Assembly (NCBI RefSeq): GCF_001433995.1
Contig: NZ_AZCX01000005.1
Coordinates: 1 to 64,000, forward strand
DNA from: Secundilactobacillus kimchicus JCM 15530
Lineage (GTDB): Bacteria; Bacillota; Bacilli; Lactobacillales; Lactobacillaceae
Direction: 5' to 3'
DNA: 64,000 nucleotides
The position numbers were made by a program, and so were the translations under genes. The notes beneath the pieces are model-generated. The model was not told the origin of the DNA, made no database searches, and was given only the letters and a program-made list of their open reading frames with translations. The first letter of the stretch is position 1. Each line of letters starts with the position of its first letter. Positions 55,647-64,000 of the stretch are shown here, one piece after another.

Positions 55647-56081
55647 ATGAGTACAACTGAATTTCACAGAATTTTGGTCGGCGTTGACGATTCAGCAGAC
55701 GCCCTGTTAGCCTTTGACTACGCGATTGCCTTTGCAAAGGAAAACCAAGCAGAACTAGTCATTACCTCCATCCTAGAGCGGGATGACATGAACGTTTATC
55801 AAACGATGGATAAGGACTTTTTCCATGGCGAATACGCCGAACTAGAGCAACACGTTTTAAAATACCAACAGCAGGCTGAACAAGCGGGCGTTGCGCACGT
55901 CCGAGCCATTGTGGCCGAGGGAGAACCAGGCGAAACAATTATCGAAAAAGTGATTCCCCAAGTGAAGCCGGATGTTTTGATCGTGGGCTCACTAGCCAAG
56001 AAGGGCGTTCGGAAGTACTTCGGTAGCCAGGCCGCCTACATGGCCAAGTATGCCCCCATTCCAGTCTTCGTTATCCGGTAA
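55647..56081 (+). CDS. Universal stress protein (UspA family)
   Basis: The 144-aa UspA-fold protein starts with the strand RILVGVDDSADALLAFDYAI. Its C-terminal part reads PDVLIVGSLAKKGVRKYFGS and AAYMAKYAPIPVFVIR; the usual ATP motif G2xG9xG(S/T) is altered, so nucleotide binding is unsure. It is co-transcribed with mntH, suggesting a role in metal or oxidative stress. Confidence 0.9.
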   Translation: MSTTEFHRILVGVDDSADALLAFDYAIAFAKENQAELVITSILERDDMNVYQTMDKDFFHGEYAELEQHVLKYQQQAEQAGVAHVRAIVAEGEPGETIIEKVIPQVKPDVLIVGSLAKKGVRKYFGSQAAYMAKYAPIPVFVIR

Positions 56082-56126
56082 GGATACGCTAAAGCTGGTT
56101 GTTTAAATCATGTCAAGTGCAGTGTG

Positions 56127-56207
56127 AGCGGTGCCTAAGTGGCGCCGCTTTTTTGAATTTGGGCAAGGAAACACGTTCTTTCAAGGACGTGATGAATTGC
56201 CTTTTTT
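56127..56207 (+). terminator. Two tandem rho-independent terminators
   Basis: AGCGG/CCGCT followed by six T (56127-56154), then GGCAA/TTGCC with inner CACGT/ACGTG and six T (56162-56207). Confidence 0.75.
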
Positions 56208-56272
56208 ATGAACCAAACGGTTTCATTCGGACCGATTCTGGCTTAAACTGTTGATGTAGCAAAAGGAGGAGT

Positions 56273-57121
56273 ATGATGACAACCATCACAGAAACGTTTA
56301 CGTTAAATAATGGCGTCAAAATGCCCAAGGTCGGTTTTGGGACTTGGCAAACCGAACCGGGACAGGAAACTTATGATGCGGTGGCAAACGCCCTGAAGGC
56401 GGGATACCGCTTCTTAGATACGGCGAAAGCTTATCGCAATGAAAAAAGTGTTGGCGAAGCATTTGCGGCCTCTGGCTTAGACCGAGAAGCCGTTTTTATC
56501 CAGACCAAGTTGCCAGCTGAAACTAAAACATACGACGGGGTCCTGGCTGACTTTCAAAGTAGCTTGGACGCCTTGGACGTTGATTATGTCGATTCTTATA
56601 TTATTCACGCCCCGTGGCCATGGGCAGATATGGGGTCTAACCACGATGCCGAAAATCGCGAAACTTGGCGAGCCATGCAAGATATCTACGCTAGCGGTCG
56701 AGCTAAGGCGATTGGCGTGTCAAATTTCAATTCCCATGACCTCGATAATCTGTTGAGCTGGGACGGCTTAACAATCGTACCAGCAGTGGACCAGATTCAA
56801 TATTTTGTGGGTCACACGCAAGATTCAATCGTCACAACAGCAGCAGCCCATGACATTTTGATTCAAGCCTACTCACCGCTTGCAACGGGTGATTTGTTGA
56901 AACGGCCGGAGTTAGCAGAGATTGCGGCCCACTATGCTGTTTCAGTGTCCCAAGTTGCCTTGCGGTACGTAATTCAAAAGGGCATTGCACCGCTTCCTAA
57001 AGCTCGTTCAATGGCCCACGTTCAAGCTAACGCGGCCCTTGATTTTGAAATTAGCGAGTCCGATATGCAAACACTAGACGGGTTAAGCGATCTCGATCGT
57101 TGGCACCCGGCTGGGGATTAG
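56273..57121 (+). CDS. Aldo/keto reductase
   Basis: The 282-aa AKR has the catalytic residues in GYRFLDTAKAYRNE, the Lys in IQTKLPAE, the His in YIIHAPWPW, and PLPKARSMAHVQAN for NADPH. It is related to but clearly distinct from the AKR at 34724. ATG 56273 follows AAAAGGAGGAGT. It is monocistronic with a terminator at 57130. The substrate is unknown. Confidence 0.9.
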   Translation: MMTTITETFTLNNGVKMPKVGFGTWQTEPGQETYDAVANALKAGYRFLDTAKAYRNEKSVGEAFAASGLDREAVFIQTKLPAETKTYDGVLADFQSSLDALDVDYVDSYIIHAPWPWADMGSNHDAENRETWRAMQDIYASGRAKAIGVSNFNSHDLDNLLSWDGLTIVPAVDQIQYFVGHTQDSIVTTAAAHDILIQAYSPLATGDLLKRPELAEIAAHYAVSVSQVALRYVIQKGIAPLPKARSMAHVQANAALDFEISESDMQTLDGLSDLDRWHPAGD

Positions 57122-57129
57122 TTAAAACG

Positions 57130-57175
57130 ACAGTCGCGGTTGGGCAAACAGCCTACCGTGACTGTTCTTTTTATT
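57130..57175 (+). terminator. Rho-independent terminator
   Basis: ACAGTCGCGGT pairs with ACCGTGACTGT (one mismatch), then T-rich. Confidence 0.7.
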
Positions 57176-57224
57176 TTTCTAAACTTTTACTCTAAACGGT
57201 GTCCTAGATTTTGGGAGGGGTATA

Positions 57225-57731
57225 ATGGTGCCATTCGACAGGGAGGTCATGAAAATCAAACCGAATAAGAAGATAATCGTAGGATTAGCATTACTCACGT
57301 TTGCACTTTCAATCATTGGATTTGGTCATTTAAACGCGCAAGCCAAAACAACTTGGCATACCGGAACACCAACCGCTATTCGCGGGACATGGTATTACAA
57401 TGGTGCTGGCAGTAACAAGGCCTATGTGACGTATTCAGCGCATATGAGTAAAGGCCAGTACTTCGAAAAATCGGATGCTGATAACACGTACTATAAGTTA
57501 CCTGGGTATGGCTTGAAATCAATTAAGTATCGTTACTTAGGTCAGCGGGTCTACGAACTAACGGGGATTCAGTATTCACCAAAGGGGGCCAAGGTCCAAT
57601 TTGATGGTAAGCGGATGACCTATAAAGTTAAGGCCATTTCAAAAAGTAAGCTCTACTTTTACAAGGGCTTCCACACTTACACGAAGACCCCCAAGTTCAC
57701 GGTCGTTAAAGCAAATCACGCGTTGAGTTAA
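57225..57731 (+). CDS. Secreted uncharacterised protein
   Basis: The 168-aa product has a signal peptide (hydrophobic core LALLTFALSIIGFG, cleavage after AQA near residue 41) and a basic, Tyr-rich domain with WYYNGAGSNKAYVTYS and KLYFYKGFHTYTKTPKF. Similar Tyr/Lys-rich small secreted proteins are common in lactobacilli, but no family is recognised. ATG 57225 follows GGGAGGGGTATA; ATG 57249 would be too close to a second GGGAGG. Confidence 0.65.
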   Translation: MVPFDREVMKIKPNKKIIVGLALLTFALSIIGFGHLNAQAKTTWHTGTPTAIRGTWYYNGAGSNKAYVTYSAHMSKGQYFEKSDADNTYYKLPGYGLKSIKYRYLGQRVYELTGIQYSPKGAKVQFDGKRMTYKVKAISKSKLYFYKGFHTYTKTPKFTVVKANHALS

Positions 57732-57894
57732 GCGCAGAATCAAGACAGGTAATCAGCGATGGTTGCCTTTTTTTGTGCGTTCCACAAGATCCAATAAAAT
57801 GATAAGGTTAGCCTGTATAATCGAAAAACAATACTTGATTATCGATAAACGATATATCATAATGAGGATATAAAAGTTCATTGGAGGGATTTTT

Positions 57895-58470
57895 ATGTCT
57901 AAGAAGTTAAAGATTGGGTTGCAAATTGTCTCATTTTTTCTGTATTTTGGGTTGATTGGTGCGGCCTTGCAGTGTTTGACGCCATTGGGGTCGTTACTTC
58001 AATTATTTTCTGGTAGTGCGGCAAATGATATTTTGCATGATAGCGATTACTTAGTTATTGGTAATCATGCCCATTTATCGGCAACGACCATTAGTCATTT
58101 CCCTGAAGTGCCCTATGGTATCTGCACCACGATTGGGTCAGCGCTTTTAGGGATTGGCTCATTGTATGTGACCTGGGCCCTTCTTCAAATTATCGCTAAT
58201 ATGAATCGAGGAAAATATTTCACGGTTGAAAATCAACATTGTATCAAAAATATTCTAATTTCATTGGGCTTCTTCTGCGGTGCAACCACTTTTCTAGCTG
58301 CTGCGAACCAGATGACGGAGAGCTATTTATTCCGGACCAATGTTGGTTACCAAGCGGCAACTTGGTCTGATATTGGAAGCTATTTATTTTTAATTATTGT
58401 GGTTGGTTTAATTTACACCGTTTTTAATCAAGCCCTTTCTATGAAAAAAGAACAAGACTTAACGATTTAG
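57895..58470 (+). CDS. DUF2975 membrane protein
   Basis: The 191-aa protein has four membrane helices (residues ~10-32, ~78-100, ~115-137, ~158-180) and the family segment MNRGKYFTVENQHCIKNILIS, diagnostic of DUF2975. It precedes a small Xre-type regulator by 13 bp, the usual pairing for this family. Function is unknown. ATG 57895 follows TTGGAGGGATTTTT. Confidence 0.85.
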   Translation: MSKKLKIGLQIVSFFLYFGLIGAALQCLTPLGSLLQLFSGSAANDILHDSDYLVIGNHAHLSATTISHFPEVPYGICTTIGSALLGIGSLYVTWALLQIIANMNRGKYFTVENQHCIKNILISLGFFCGATTFLAAANQMTESYLFRTNVGYQAATWSDIGSYLFLIIVVGLIYTVFNQALSMKKEQDLTI

Positions 58471-58483
58471 GTGGTGATGATGG

Positions 58484-58708
58484 GTGATCAAAATTACGCT
58501 GAACGTTGTCATGGCGAAACGCAACATTAATACTGGTGAGTTGGCAAAATTGGTCGGGATAACGCCGGCTAATATTTCAATTTTGAAAACTGGTAAAGCG
58601 AAAGCAGTTCGGTTTAGCACGCTCGAAAAAATTTGTCAGGTTTTAGATTGTCAGCCTGGCGATATCATGGTATATGAACCTGACCCTTTTAAGTCGGTCG
58701 AAGAATGA
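58484..58708 (+). CDS. Xre-family (YozG-like) small DNA-binding protein
   Basis: The 74-aa product is essentially one helix-turn-helix: MAKRNINTGELAKLVGITPA, then NISILKTGKAKAVRFSTLEK and ICQVLDCQPGDIM. It belongs with the DUF2975 gene upstream and probably regulates that operon. GTG 58484 follows AGGTGGTGAT. Confidence 0.88.
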   Translation: MIKITLNVVMAKRNINTGELAKLVGITPANISILKTGKAKAVRFSTLEKICQVLDCQPGDIMVYEPDPFKSVEE

Positions 58709-58751
58709 AGTTTTGTGCTACACTAACAACAAACAAATTCGGAGGCTAACC

Positions 58752-59438
58752 ATGGCATATAACACCCTGTTATTCGATATTGATGATACCCTGCTTGATT
58801 TTCAAGCTTCGGAAGCGGCGGCACTGCGGCAGTTGTTCGTTGAAATGGAGCAGCCGTTGACAGCGGCAGACGCAGCTTACTATCACCGCGTCAACGCTGA
58901 GCTATGGCAGCGGTACGAAAGGGGCGACATTACCCGCCCAGCGTTACTCATTGAACGGTTTAACCGGTTGTTTGAGCATATGGGGCAATCTGGCGTGGAT
59001 GCGCGTCAAGCAGAAGCGACTTATCGCCGCCATTTGGCAGCAGGGCACACGGTGTTGCCATACGCCCGAGAGGTGTTGCAGACGTTGACGCGTGATCATC
59101 AGCTTTACGTGATAACGAACGGGGTTGCTGCAACTCAGCGGCGCCGGTTGCGCGAGTCAGGGTTAGTTGACTATTTTAACAAAGTCTACATTTCGGAAGT
59201 GGTGGGGGCTAAGAAGCCGGATCCCCAGTTTTTTGAATCGGTTGCGGCCGATATTACGCACTTTGACAAGCAACGGGCGCTGGTGATTGGCGACTCGTTG
59301 TCCTCAGACATTTTGGGTGCGGCGCAGTTTAACGTGGATTCCATTTGGTTCAATCCTGCGCGTACGGTAAATGCCAGTGATGTGCAGCCCACCTTCGAAG
59401 TGGCTGATTTACGTCAGATTCCAAAGATTGTTGGCTAA
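58752..59438 (+). CDS. yjjG: Pyrimidine 5'-nucleotidase, YjjG family (HAD)
   Basis: The 228-aa HAD-superfamily phosphatase has motif I LLFDIDDTLLDF, motif II VITNGVAATQ, the Lys in GAKKPDPQFF and motif III ALVIGDSLSSDILGA. YjjG-type enzymes dephosphorylate pyrimidine nucleotides, including non-canonical ones. ATG 58752 follows CGGAGGCTAACC. Confidence 0.92.
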   Translation: MAYNTLLFDIDDTLLDFQASEAAALRQLFVEMEQPLTAADAAYYHRVNAELWQRYERGDITRPALLIERFNRLFEHMGQSGVDARQAEATYRRHLAAGHTVLPYAREVLQTLTRDHQLYVITNGVAATQRRRLRESGLVDYFNKVYISEVVGAKKPDPQFFESVAADITHFDKQRALVIGDSLSSDILGAAQFNVDSIWFNPARTVNASDVQPTFEVADLRQIPKIVG

Positions 59439-59454
59439 GGGTGGAGGATGAGTG

Positions 59455-60828
59455 ATGGCAAAGACGACGAATGCAATGTTTGATATCGAACAGGTCACGA
59501 TGAACACGCCCATGGACGTGTTGATCAAAAGGGGGCGGGATAACGCGATCCAAACCGATCCGGCAAAGTTAGCCCAGATGATTCCGGTAGCGCGTGATCC
59601 CTGGAAACGGATTCAAAAAGTGGAAAATAAACTCATTAAGGGCTTAATTCCCATGCGTCATGAAAAGATGGGTGCTGATATTTTTTCCTTTTACCGCGGT
59701 ACAGCGGAGCTCATGGCGGGGGATTTAAAACAGCAGGTGAACACCAATATTCCAGTAGTAGCCTGTGGTGATGCCCATCTGGGTAATTTTGGGTTCTACG
59801 CCAGTCCTGAGCGGCAGTTAATTTTTGATTTGAACGACTTTGATGAAGCACACATTGGGCATTGGGAAAATGACCTCAGACGATTGTTAGTCAGTGTGAA
59901 GCTAGCTGGAAGTCTGAACGATTTTGCGGGTGAGCAGTTGGATCATTTGGTGAAAAAAGCGGTCAAGAGTTACTGTAAAGGCATTGATTATGCGATGTCG
60001 TTAAGCACCCTGGACCGGTTTAATTTTTCGAGTGAAATCGGCAACCTTGCGGAGAATCTCATGGGGTTTCACGATTCAGATGATATGATTGAAGCCATCA
60101 CAAAACAAGCGACGAAGCGCACATCGTCGCAGGTGATCAAAAAATACACGACTACGGATACGACTGGTGAACTGCACTTTGTCGAAGACGCGCCCCAGAC
60201 GGTTCACATTGATGAAAAAACCTATGCCCAATTGGTCGCCGGCTATGAAGAATACCGCCGGACCGTGGCAGACGACGTTGCCCTGTTGCTCACTCAGTAT
60301 CATTTAACCGATATTGCCCGGCATAGTGTGGGGGTCGGGAGCTTTGGGACTCGCTGTTACTTACTGCTGCTAACGGCTAACGATGGCAGTCACTTGGTCT
60401 TACAAATCAAGGAGGCGTTGCCGGTGAGAGATGCGTTTATTCCTGAAGCAGCCGATCTTGAGCTTCACCGGGAACTAAGCGAGGGCCAACGAATTATAGC
60501 GGCTCAAAAAATTCTTCAAACCGCGTCGGATGCGTTCATTGGCTACTTCAACGCCGGGAAACGGAGCTATTATGTCCGTCAGTTCCGGGATATGAAGGCT
60601 TCGGTGAAGCTGAATGAACTGTCTTGGAAATGGTATAAAAAATATGTCAAAACCACCAGTTTCCTGTTGGCGGTCGCCCATAGTCAGAGTCCAACGGCCC
60701 CGATGATCAAGGGGTATTTGGACAACTGCGATGGTCTGCCGGAAGCGCTCGCCAATTGGACGATGCAGTACGACGAACAAGTCAAGACGGACTACCAACG
60801 ATTTTTGAGTCAGGTAGCGGATAGATAA
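59455..60828 (+). CDS. DUF2252 family protein
   Basis: The 457-aa protein matches DUF2252, which is distantly kinase-like: FYRGTAELMAGDL, VACGDAHLGNFGFYASPERQ, DLNDFDEAHIGHWENDLRRL, and QIKEAL further on. It may act as a phosphotransferase, but no substrate is known. ATG 59455 follows GGGTGGAGGATGAGTG. It may be co-transcribed with yjjG (13 bp between them). Confidence 0.85.
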   Translation: MAKTTNAMFDIEQVTMNTPMDVLIKRGRDNAIQTDPAKLAQMIPVARDPWKRIQKVENKLIKGLIPMRHEKMGADIFSFYRGTAELMAGDLKQQVNTNIPVVACGDAHLGNFGFYASPERQLIFDLNDFDEAHIGHWENDLRRLLVSVKLAGSLNDFAGEQLDHLVKKAVKSYCKGIDYAMSLSTLDRFNFSSEIGNLAENLMGFHDSDDMIEAITKQATKRTSSQVIKKYTTTDTTGELHFVEDAPQTVHIDEKTYAQLVAGYEEYRRTVADDVALLLTQYHLTDIARHSVGVGSFGTRCYLLLLTANDGSHLVLQIKEALPVRDAFIPEAADLELHRELSEGQRIIAAQKILQTASDAFIGYFNAGKRSYYVRQFRDMKASVKLNELSWKWYKKYVKTTSFLLAVAHSQSPTAPMIKGYLDNCDGLPEALANWTMQYDEQVKTDYQRFLSQVADR

Positions 60829-60833
60829 CGATA

Positions 60834-60876
60834 CTAAAAGCCCCTCGTCGGCAAATGTCGATGAGGGGCTTTTAGT
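60834..60876. terminator. Rho-independent terminator (bidirectional)
   Basis: CTAAAAGCCCCTC pairs with GAGGGGCTTTTAG. It serves the convergent DUF2252 and flavin-binding genes. Confidence 0.85.
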
Positions 60877-61277
60877 TATTCGTGATACAACTCGCCAGCT
60901 TTTGGCCCGGCATCGAGGGTCCAGATGGTGTCAATGTCGATGACAACAGCGGCAATCGGTGCGGGCAAATTGTTGGCCTTGGAGAAAGCGACGGCATTGT
61001 CGAAGTAGTCGCCTTCCGTGTAAGGCGTTGCGTGACCGCCAAACCGATACCCTCGCAGGTTTGCCTTATTAGCAAAGGCGGCCAAAATCTTGCCGTTGGC
61101 CTTGATGTCTGAAAAGATGACTTTACCCGTCATTTCATTGTAAATTAAGCGGTGATCATCCAATACTCGCAGACTCATCTTGGGTCCAAGGTCTGGTTCC
61201 CCGTTCTCATCGACGGTTGCCAGGTACCCTAAGTTGTCACTCACGTATTGCTTCATTTCATCAGTTAACGTTGCCAT
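60876..61277 (-). CDS. Pyridoxamine 5'-phosphate oxidase-like FMN-binding protein
   Basis: The 133-aa split-barrel protein reads YLATVDENGEPDLGPKMSLR, then KVIFSDIKANGKILAAFANK, typical of small PNPOx-like flavin proteins. The exact reaction is unknown. ATG 61277 is chosen because GAGGAGCG precedes it by 8 nt. Confidence 0.82.
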   Translation of the reverse strand: MATLTDEMKQYVSDNLGYLATVDENGEPDLGPKMSLRVLDDHRLIYNEMTGKVIFSDIKANGKILAAFANKANLRGYRFGGHATPYTEGDYFDNAVAFSKANNLPAPIAAVVIDIDTIWTLDAGPKAGELYHE

Positions 61278-61356
61278 GTTTAATTCGCTCCTCACTATTC
61301 ATGATTGATGTTGCCACCATCATAAGGGCTAGCGAATTAAAGTCAAGAAAAGCGTT

Positions 61357-61752
61357 CTAGCAACTTTCGCCCTTGGCGACGATCCCTTGGTTGAAGGCGG
61401 CAAGGACTGCGGCGCCATCCGCAATCTCAACGGCACTGTCAAGCAGGCCAGCGTTATCTCGTAGCTGGATTTGATGATTTTTGTAGTCCAATACAAGGCC
61501 AGGCCCCATGAATGCCGCATCATAATCGGAAGTCTTCAGAGACCAGTCCGCATCATTTTGAATCGAGAGGGGGTAGCGCGCGTCCGGAGCGGTTAGCACA
61601 ATGAGAGAAAACTTAGCCCCAATCGTGCACGCGCCGCCGGAAAGAGAGTATCGGCCACCACCATCATCGGTAATGAGCAATAACGGTCGGTCGCTGAGTC
61701 GTTTGTCAGCCATCAGCTGTTGCATCGATGGCGTCACGTGTAAGTTGAGCAT
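61357..61752 (-). CDS. HesB/IscA-like (Fe-S biosynthesis family) protein
   Basis: The 131-aa product resembles the short iron-sulphur biosynthesis family of lactobacilli: LLLITDDGGGRYSLSGGACT near the start. It has a Cys in GGACT and a C-terminal GESC, but not the three-cysteine pattern of IscA, so cluster binding is doubtful. It is followed in the same direction from yaaA. Confidence 0.72.
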   Translation of the reverse strand: MLNLHVTPSMQQLMADKRLSDRPLLLITDDGGGRYSLSGGACTIGAKFSLIVLTAPDARYPLSIQNDADWSLKTSDYDAAFMGPGLVLDYKNHQIQLRDNAGLLDSAVEIADGAAVLAAFNQGIVAKGESC

Positions 61753-61785
61753 GGTGAATCCTCCTCTGACGTTTTTTGGCGCGAT

Positions 61786-62550
61786 TCACCGCTGGTGGTA
61801 AGGGGCCGCCGGTTCAACAAACGTGAGGGTGGTCGCAGTGGATCGGGTCGGGTCGAATTGAAAGTGTGCGTGGTGAAAGGCTCGGAGTTGGTCGACAGTC
61901 GTGACGTTGTTTTCGGCCATGTACCGGACCATTTCACCCCGGGCCATTTTAGCGTGAGTCGCGCGGGTCTTGAGCTGACCGTCAATGAGGCTACCGAATT
62001 TGACGGTGATGAGTTGGTCGTCAGCCTGCATGTACGGCGTAATTGCGGCGGCGTATTCTTTAGACGCTAGGTTCACGACCGGCCCCTGATCAAAATGCAA
62101 TGCGGTGTAGAGCTTAGCGCCCCAGAAATCATAAAGGTTGGCGCTGTGATCAATCTGAATGGCTGACCGCATCTCTAAACGATAGGGCACAATCCCGTCG
62201 AATGGCCGCAGGATGCCGTAAAATCCACTAAGAATGCGGAGGTTTTCTTGAACGTAGGCTAAGGCTGGCGCCGTAAAAACTCCAGGTGCCATGTATTGGT
62301 ATTGAATACCAGAGTAGGCGATGAGTGCCGGGGTCAATTGACGGGTCAAATCGGTGTGTTGGAGCACTTCAAAGGCCGGTTGGGCGAGTTTGTCACTGGC
62401 ATGCCACATCGTTTTCGCCTGTTCGTAGGTTAGGGTCTGCATGACGGCCAGAATGCGTTGCGCCTCTGCCAGGTATTGGGGGTGGTCCGCAACGTCGAAG
62501 CTATCCTGATCAACGACCATTTTCTTGGCTGGCGCAATGATGATCTTCAT
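61786..62550 (-). CDS. yaaA: Peroxide stress protein YaaA (DUF328)
   Basis: The 254-aa protein has the family motifs MKIIIAPAKKM at the N-terminus, ALIAYSGIQYQYM, LSGFYGILRPFDGIVPYRLE and YDFWGAKL. In E. coli YaaA limits free iron and protects DNA under peroxide stress. It follows the YdeI-like gene by 1 bp. Confidence 0.92.
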   Translation of the reverse strand: MKIIIAPAKKMVVDQDSFDVADHPQYLAEAQRILAVMQTLTYEQAKTMWHASDKLAQPAFEVLQHTDLTRQLTPALIAYSGIQYQYMAPGVFTAPALAYVQENLRILSGFYGILRPFDGIVPYRLEMRSAIQIDHSANLYDFWGAKLYTALHFDQGPVVNLASKEYAAAITPYMQADDQLITVKFGSLIDGQLKTRATHAKMARGEMVRYMAENNVTTVDQLRAFHHAHFQFDPTRSTATTLTFVEPAAPYHQR

Positions 62551-62551
62551 C

Positions 62552-62803
62552 TTACTTTGCCCGCTGATCGTAGGCGCGCTTTGACTTGAATCCGGCGTTA
62601 AAGACCGTCTTCATTTGGTCAATATGGCGTTGCTTTGTTGCCTCGGTTGCGGTACCGAAAATGAAGCGGGCCCACTCGCGTTGGTAGCCGGGTGTTAAGG
62701 CGTTGAAAAACTGTTGCATAGTGGCGTCATCGCTGAGTAACTGGGCGACGTCAGGGATGTTTTGCTCGTATTCTGAAAGTGGTTTTTGGGCCACGGGAGT
62801 CAC
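62552..62803 (-). CDS. YdeI/OmdA-like C-terminal domain protein
   Basis: The 83-aa product (or 80 aa from GTG 62794) reads ALTPGYQREWARFIFGTATE, then ATKQRHIDQMKTVFNAG, the C-terminal bundle of YdeI/OmdA proteins (~190 aa). Only this domain is present. The second GTG is better spaced from AAAGGA. It is operonic with yaaA. Confidence 0.72.
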   Translation of the reverse strand: MTPVAQKPLSEYEQNIPDVAQLLSDDATMQQFFNALTPGYQREWARFIFGTATEATKQRHIDQMKTVFNAGFKSKRAYDQRAK

Positions 62804-62857
62804 GTCCTTTCTCGTTGAATTTACTGTAGCAATTTACCGGTGATTGGTCAAATCACT

Positions 62858-62883
62858 AAAAAAAGCCCAAAGGTGGGCTTTGT
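62858..62883 (-). terminator. Rho-independent terminator (minus strand)
   Basis: AAAGCCCACC pairs with GGTGGGCTTT in part, with a T-run on the minus strand. It lies between csp and the yaaA operon. Confidence 0.6.
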
Positions 62884-62920
62884 TGGGATAAAATAGGCGG
62901 CTGCGCTTAAAAAATGACGT

Positions 62921-62955
62921 AAAAAAACACCCGGGCTCAAATGAGCTCCGGGTGT
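62921..62955 (-). terminator. csp terminator
   Basis: On the minus strand ACACCCGGAGCTC pairs with GAGCCCGGGTGT, followed by seven T. Confidence 0.85.
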
Positions 62956-62967
62956 CCCAGCTAATCA

Positions 62968-63168
62968 TTAAGCTGGCGTAACGTTAACAGCTTGTGGGCC
63001 ACGATCGCCGTCTTCAACGTCCAAAGTAACCTTTTGGTTTTCTTCAAGCGTCTTGTAACCATCAATGTTGATGGCGCTGAAGTGAACGAATACGTCTGAA
63101 CCGTTGTCCAAAGTGATAAAACCAAAACCCTTGTCGCCGTTAAACCATTTAACAGTACCTTGTTCCAT
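62968..63168 (-). CDS. csp: Cold shock protein
   Basis: The 66-aa CspA-type protein binds single-stranded RNA and DNA. It has RNP1 KGFGFI and RNP2 VFVHFSA in the order [23 protein letters not shown] 63168 follows ACGGAGGTTTCATTCTT. A long untranslated region lies upstream (63169-63469), as usual for csp genes; I see no other gene in it. Confidence 0.96.
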   Translation of the reverse strand: MEQGTVKWFNGDKGFGFITLDNGSDVFVHFSAINIDGYKTLEENQKVTLDVEDGDRGPQAVNVTPA

Positions 63169-63469
63169 AAGAATGAAACCTCCGTTGCGCATAGCGCGAA
63201 ATATTTTGCATTGATTACTCTGAATAAAGGAGTCATTCTCGCGAACAAAAGCCTTGTTTCGAAGTTAATGAATACATTACTAAGTAACTTAACATGGTTA
63301 GCACTAAATAGCAAGGCCGGACGCTCGCATTTTTGTGGGTCAGTTTGTTGTAACGTGACTGGGACGCTCTTTTGGCAGCCTAACAATTAATTAACTTTAT
63401 TTTGATATTGCGCATGGGGTGGTCGCGCGATACGCTAACTAATGAGAAAAATGGAATGGAGGAACACGA

Positions 63470-63844
63470 GTGAAAAAGATAATTGCAATTGCGGGGTTCG
63501 GGTTTTTAGGCGCTTTGTTACGCCTCACCCTTACTCAGTTAGCGGGTTCTCATCACGCACTCATGACAATTTTGATCAACGTGGCCGGGTCGCTGTTACT
63601 AGCCGTTGTGACCGGGTTGTTACCGCTCTGGCTACCGGTATCTGACACCATTTTAACCGGTTTAAGCGTTGGCTTTGTCGGGACCTTCACGACTTTTTCG
63701 ACCTTTTGTGTGGACACCGTCACTTTGCAGCAACCGTGGGGAGCAGTTTATTGGCTGATTAGTCTTGCCCTTGGCTATGGCGCCGCTTGGACGGGGGTTA
63801 CTTTAACGGACCGGGCAATCGCCAGGAGGAAGACTCAATGGTAA
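63470..63844 (+). CDS. crcB: Fluoride channel subunit CrcB (Fluc), first copy
   Basis: The 124-aa, four-helix protein has the Fluc signature GFLGALLRLTLTQL, NVAGSLLLAVVTG and SVGFVGTFTTFSTFCVDT. It expels fluoride as a dual-topology dimer, often a heterodimer of two adjacent genes. GTG 63470 follows ATGGAGGAACACGA. No fluoride riboswitch was recognised upstream. Confidence 0.92.
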   Translation: MKKIIAIAGFGFLGALLRLTLTQLAGSHHALMTILINVAGSLLLAVVTGLLPLWLPVSDTILTGLSVGFVGTFTTFSTFCVDTVTLQQPWGAVYWLISLALGYGAAWTGVTLTDRAIARRKTQW

Positions 63845-64000
63845 TGAACGTTATCGTCATGAGTTTGGCTGGCACCGTTGGCGCGGTCCTTCGATACGGG
63901 GTCACCCGGGCCGGAAATGTGTTGTTCAAGACGGTTCGGCTGCCAGTTGCCACGCTAGTGATCAACCTCGTCGGGGCCTTTTGTCTGGGACTAGCAGTGA
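63838..64000 (+). CDS. crcB: Fluoride channel subunit CrcB, second copy (partial)
   Basis: The frame starts at ATG 63838, 7 nt after AGGAGGA and overlapping the first crcB by 7 bp, and runs off the window after 54 codons. MSLAGTVGAVLRYGVTRA and LVINLVGAFCLGLAV match CrcB helices 1 and 2. It should be the partner subunit. Confidence 0.9.
   Translation, partial: MVMNVIVMSLAGTVGAVLRYGVTRAGNVLFKTVRLPVATLVINLVGAFCLGLAV

Noticed and set aside
63390-63469. Fluoride riboswitch upstream of crcB
   Set aside because: The 80 bp lacks the conserved fluoride-aptamer core. Too short once the csp promoter region is allowed for.

Overview
The window looks like chromosome of a lactobacillus (Lactobacillaceae). 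The supporting signs are a full-length phosphoketolase, a nickel-pincer lactate racemase (lar) locus with its aquaporin-type LarD, an AsnA-type asparagine synthetase under a T-box, a very long Ser/Ala-rich surface protein ending in DUF5776-like domains, strong Shine-Dalgarno sequences and many TTG/GTG starts. The genus cannot be fixed from the sequence alone. No rRNA, tRNA, CRISPR array, replication origin or intact insertion sequence was found.

Layout. 0-4.4 kb: 3' end of the surface protein, with an exact 639-bp repeat. 4.4-9.5 kb: housekeeping genes (cfa, a membrane-anchored repeat protein, an AI-2E-type permease, signal peptidase I, gpmA). 9.5-15.2 kb: an AT-richer accessory patch. Here the 3' end and terminator of a small gene recur beside a TetR/SDR pair, an MFS efflux gene with a predicted translational-attenuation leader, and a second SDR. 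15.2-17.6 kb: GNAT, pentapeptide-repeat and secreted proteins. 17.8-21.0 kb: a zinc-responsive cluster with two near-identical Zur-box-like operators. One precedes a cysteine-free L32 paralogue plus an unknown ORF with no usual start codon. The other precedes an Amt-like channel lacking the second pore histidine, coupled to a flavoprotein. 21.0-24.5 kb: a reductase remnant, a PepSY lipoprotein and an hrtRBA haem-efflux operon with its operator. 24.8-30.3 kb: phosphoketolase, a hairpin repeat element, a secreted paralogue and a DUF389 gene broken by a stop. 30.3-35.6 kb: alcohol dehydrogenase, LysR and a divergent acetyltransferase/hydrolase/reductase operon whose hydrolase has an early stop.

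35.8-43.4 kb: a BmrCD-like heterodimeric ABC exporter, a NERD protein, a DUF2207 protein and an integrase remnant. 43.4-51.2 kb: the lactate racemase locus: larR divergent from larA-larB-larC-larD-larE, a NiCoT nickel permease, and a second larD behind its own promoter. larA makes the enzyme, larB/C/E build its Ni-pincer cofactor, the permease probably supplies nickel and the LarD proteins pass lactic acid. 51.5-64 kb: asnA with T-box, galU, mntH-usp, aldo/keto reductase, a DUF2975/Xre pair, pyrimidine nucleotidase, DUF2252, several small oxidative or Fe-S related proteins, csp, and a crcB pair running off the edge.

The strongest candidates for something not yet described are: (1) the Zur-like regulon joining a Cys-free L32 to an altered Amt channel and flavoprotein; (2) the MGRPAMYVVL leader peptide and hairpin that should gate the Mef-like efflux gene; (3) hairpin repeat elements whose end stems differ in sequence but keep pairing; (4) repeated copies of one gene's 3' end plus terminator at the borders of accessory modules.
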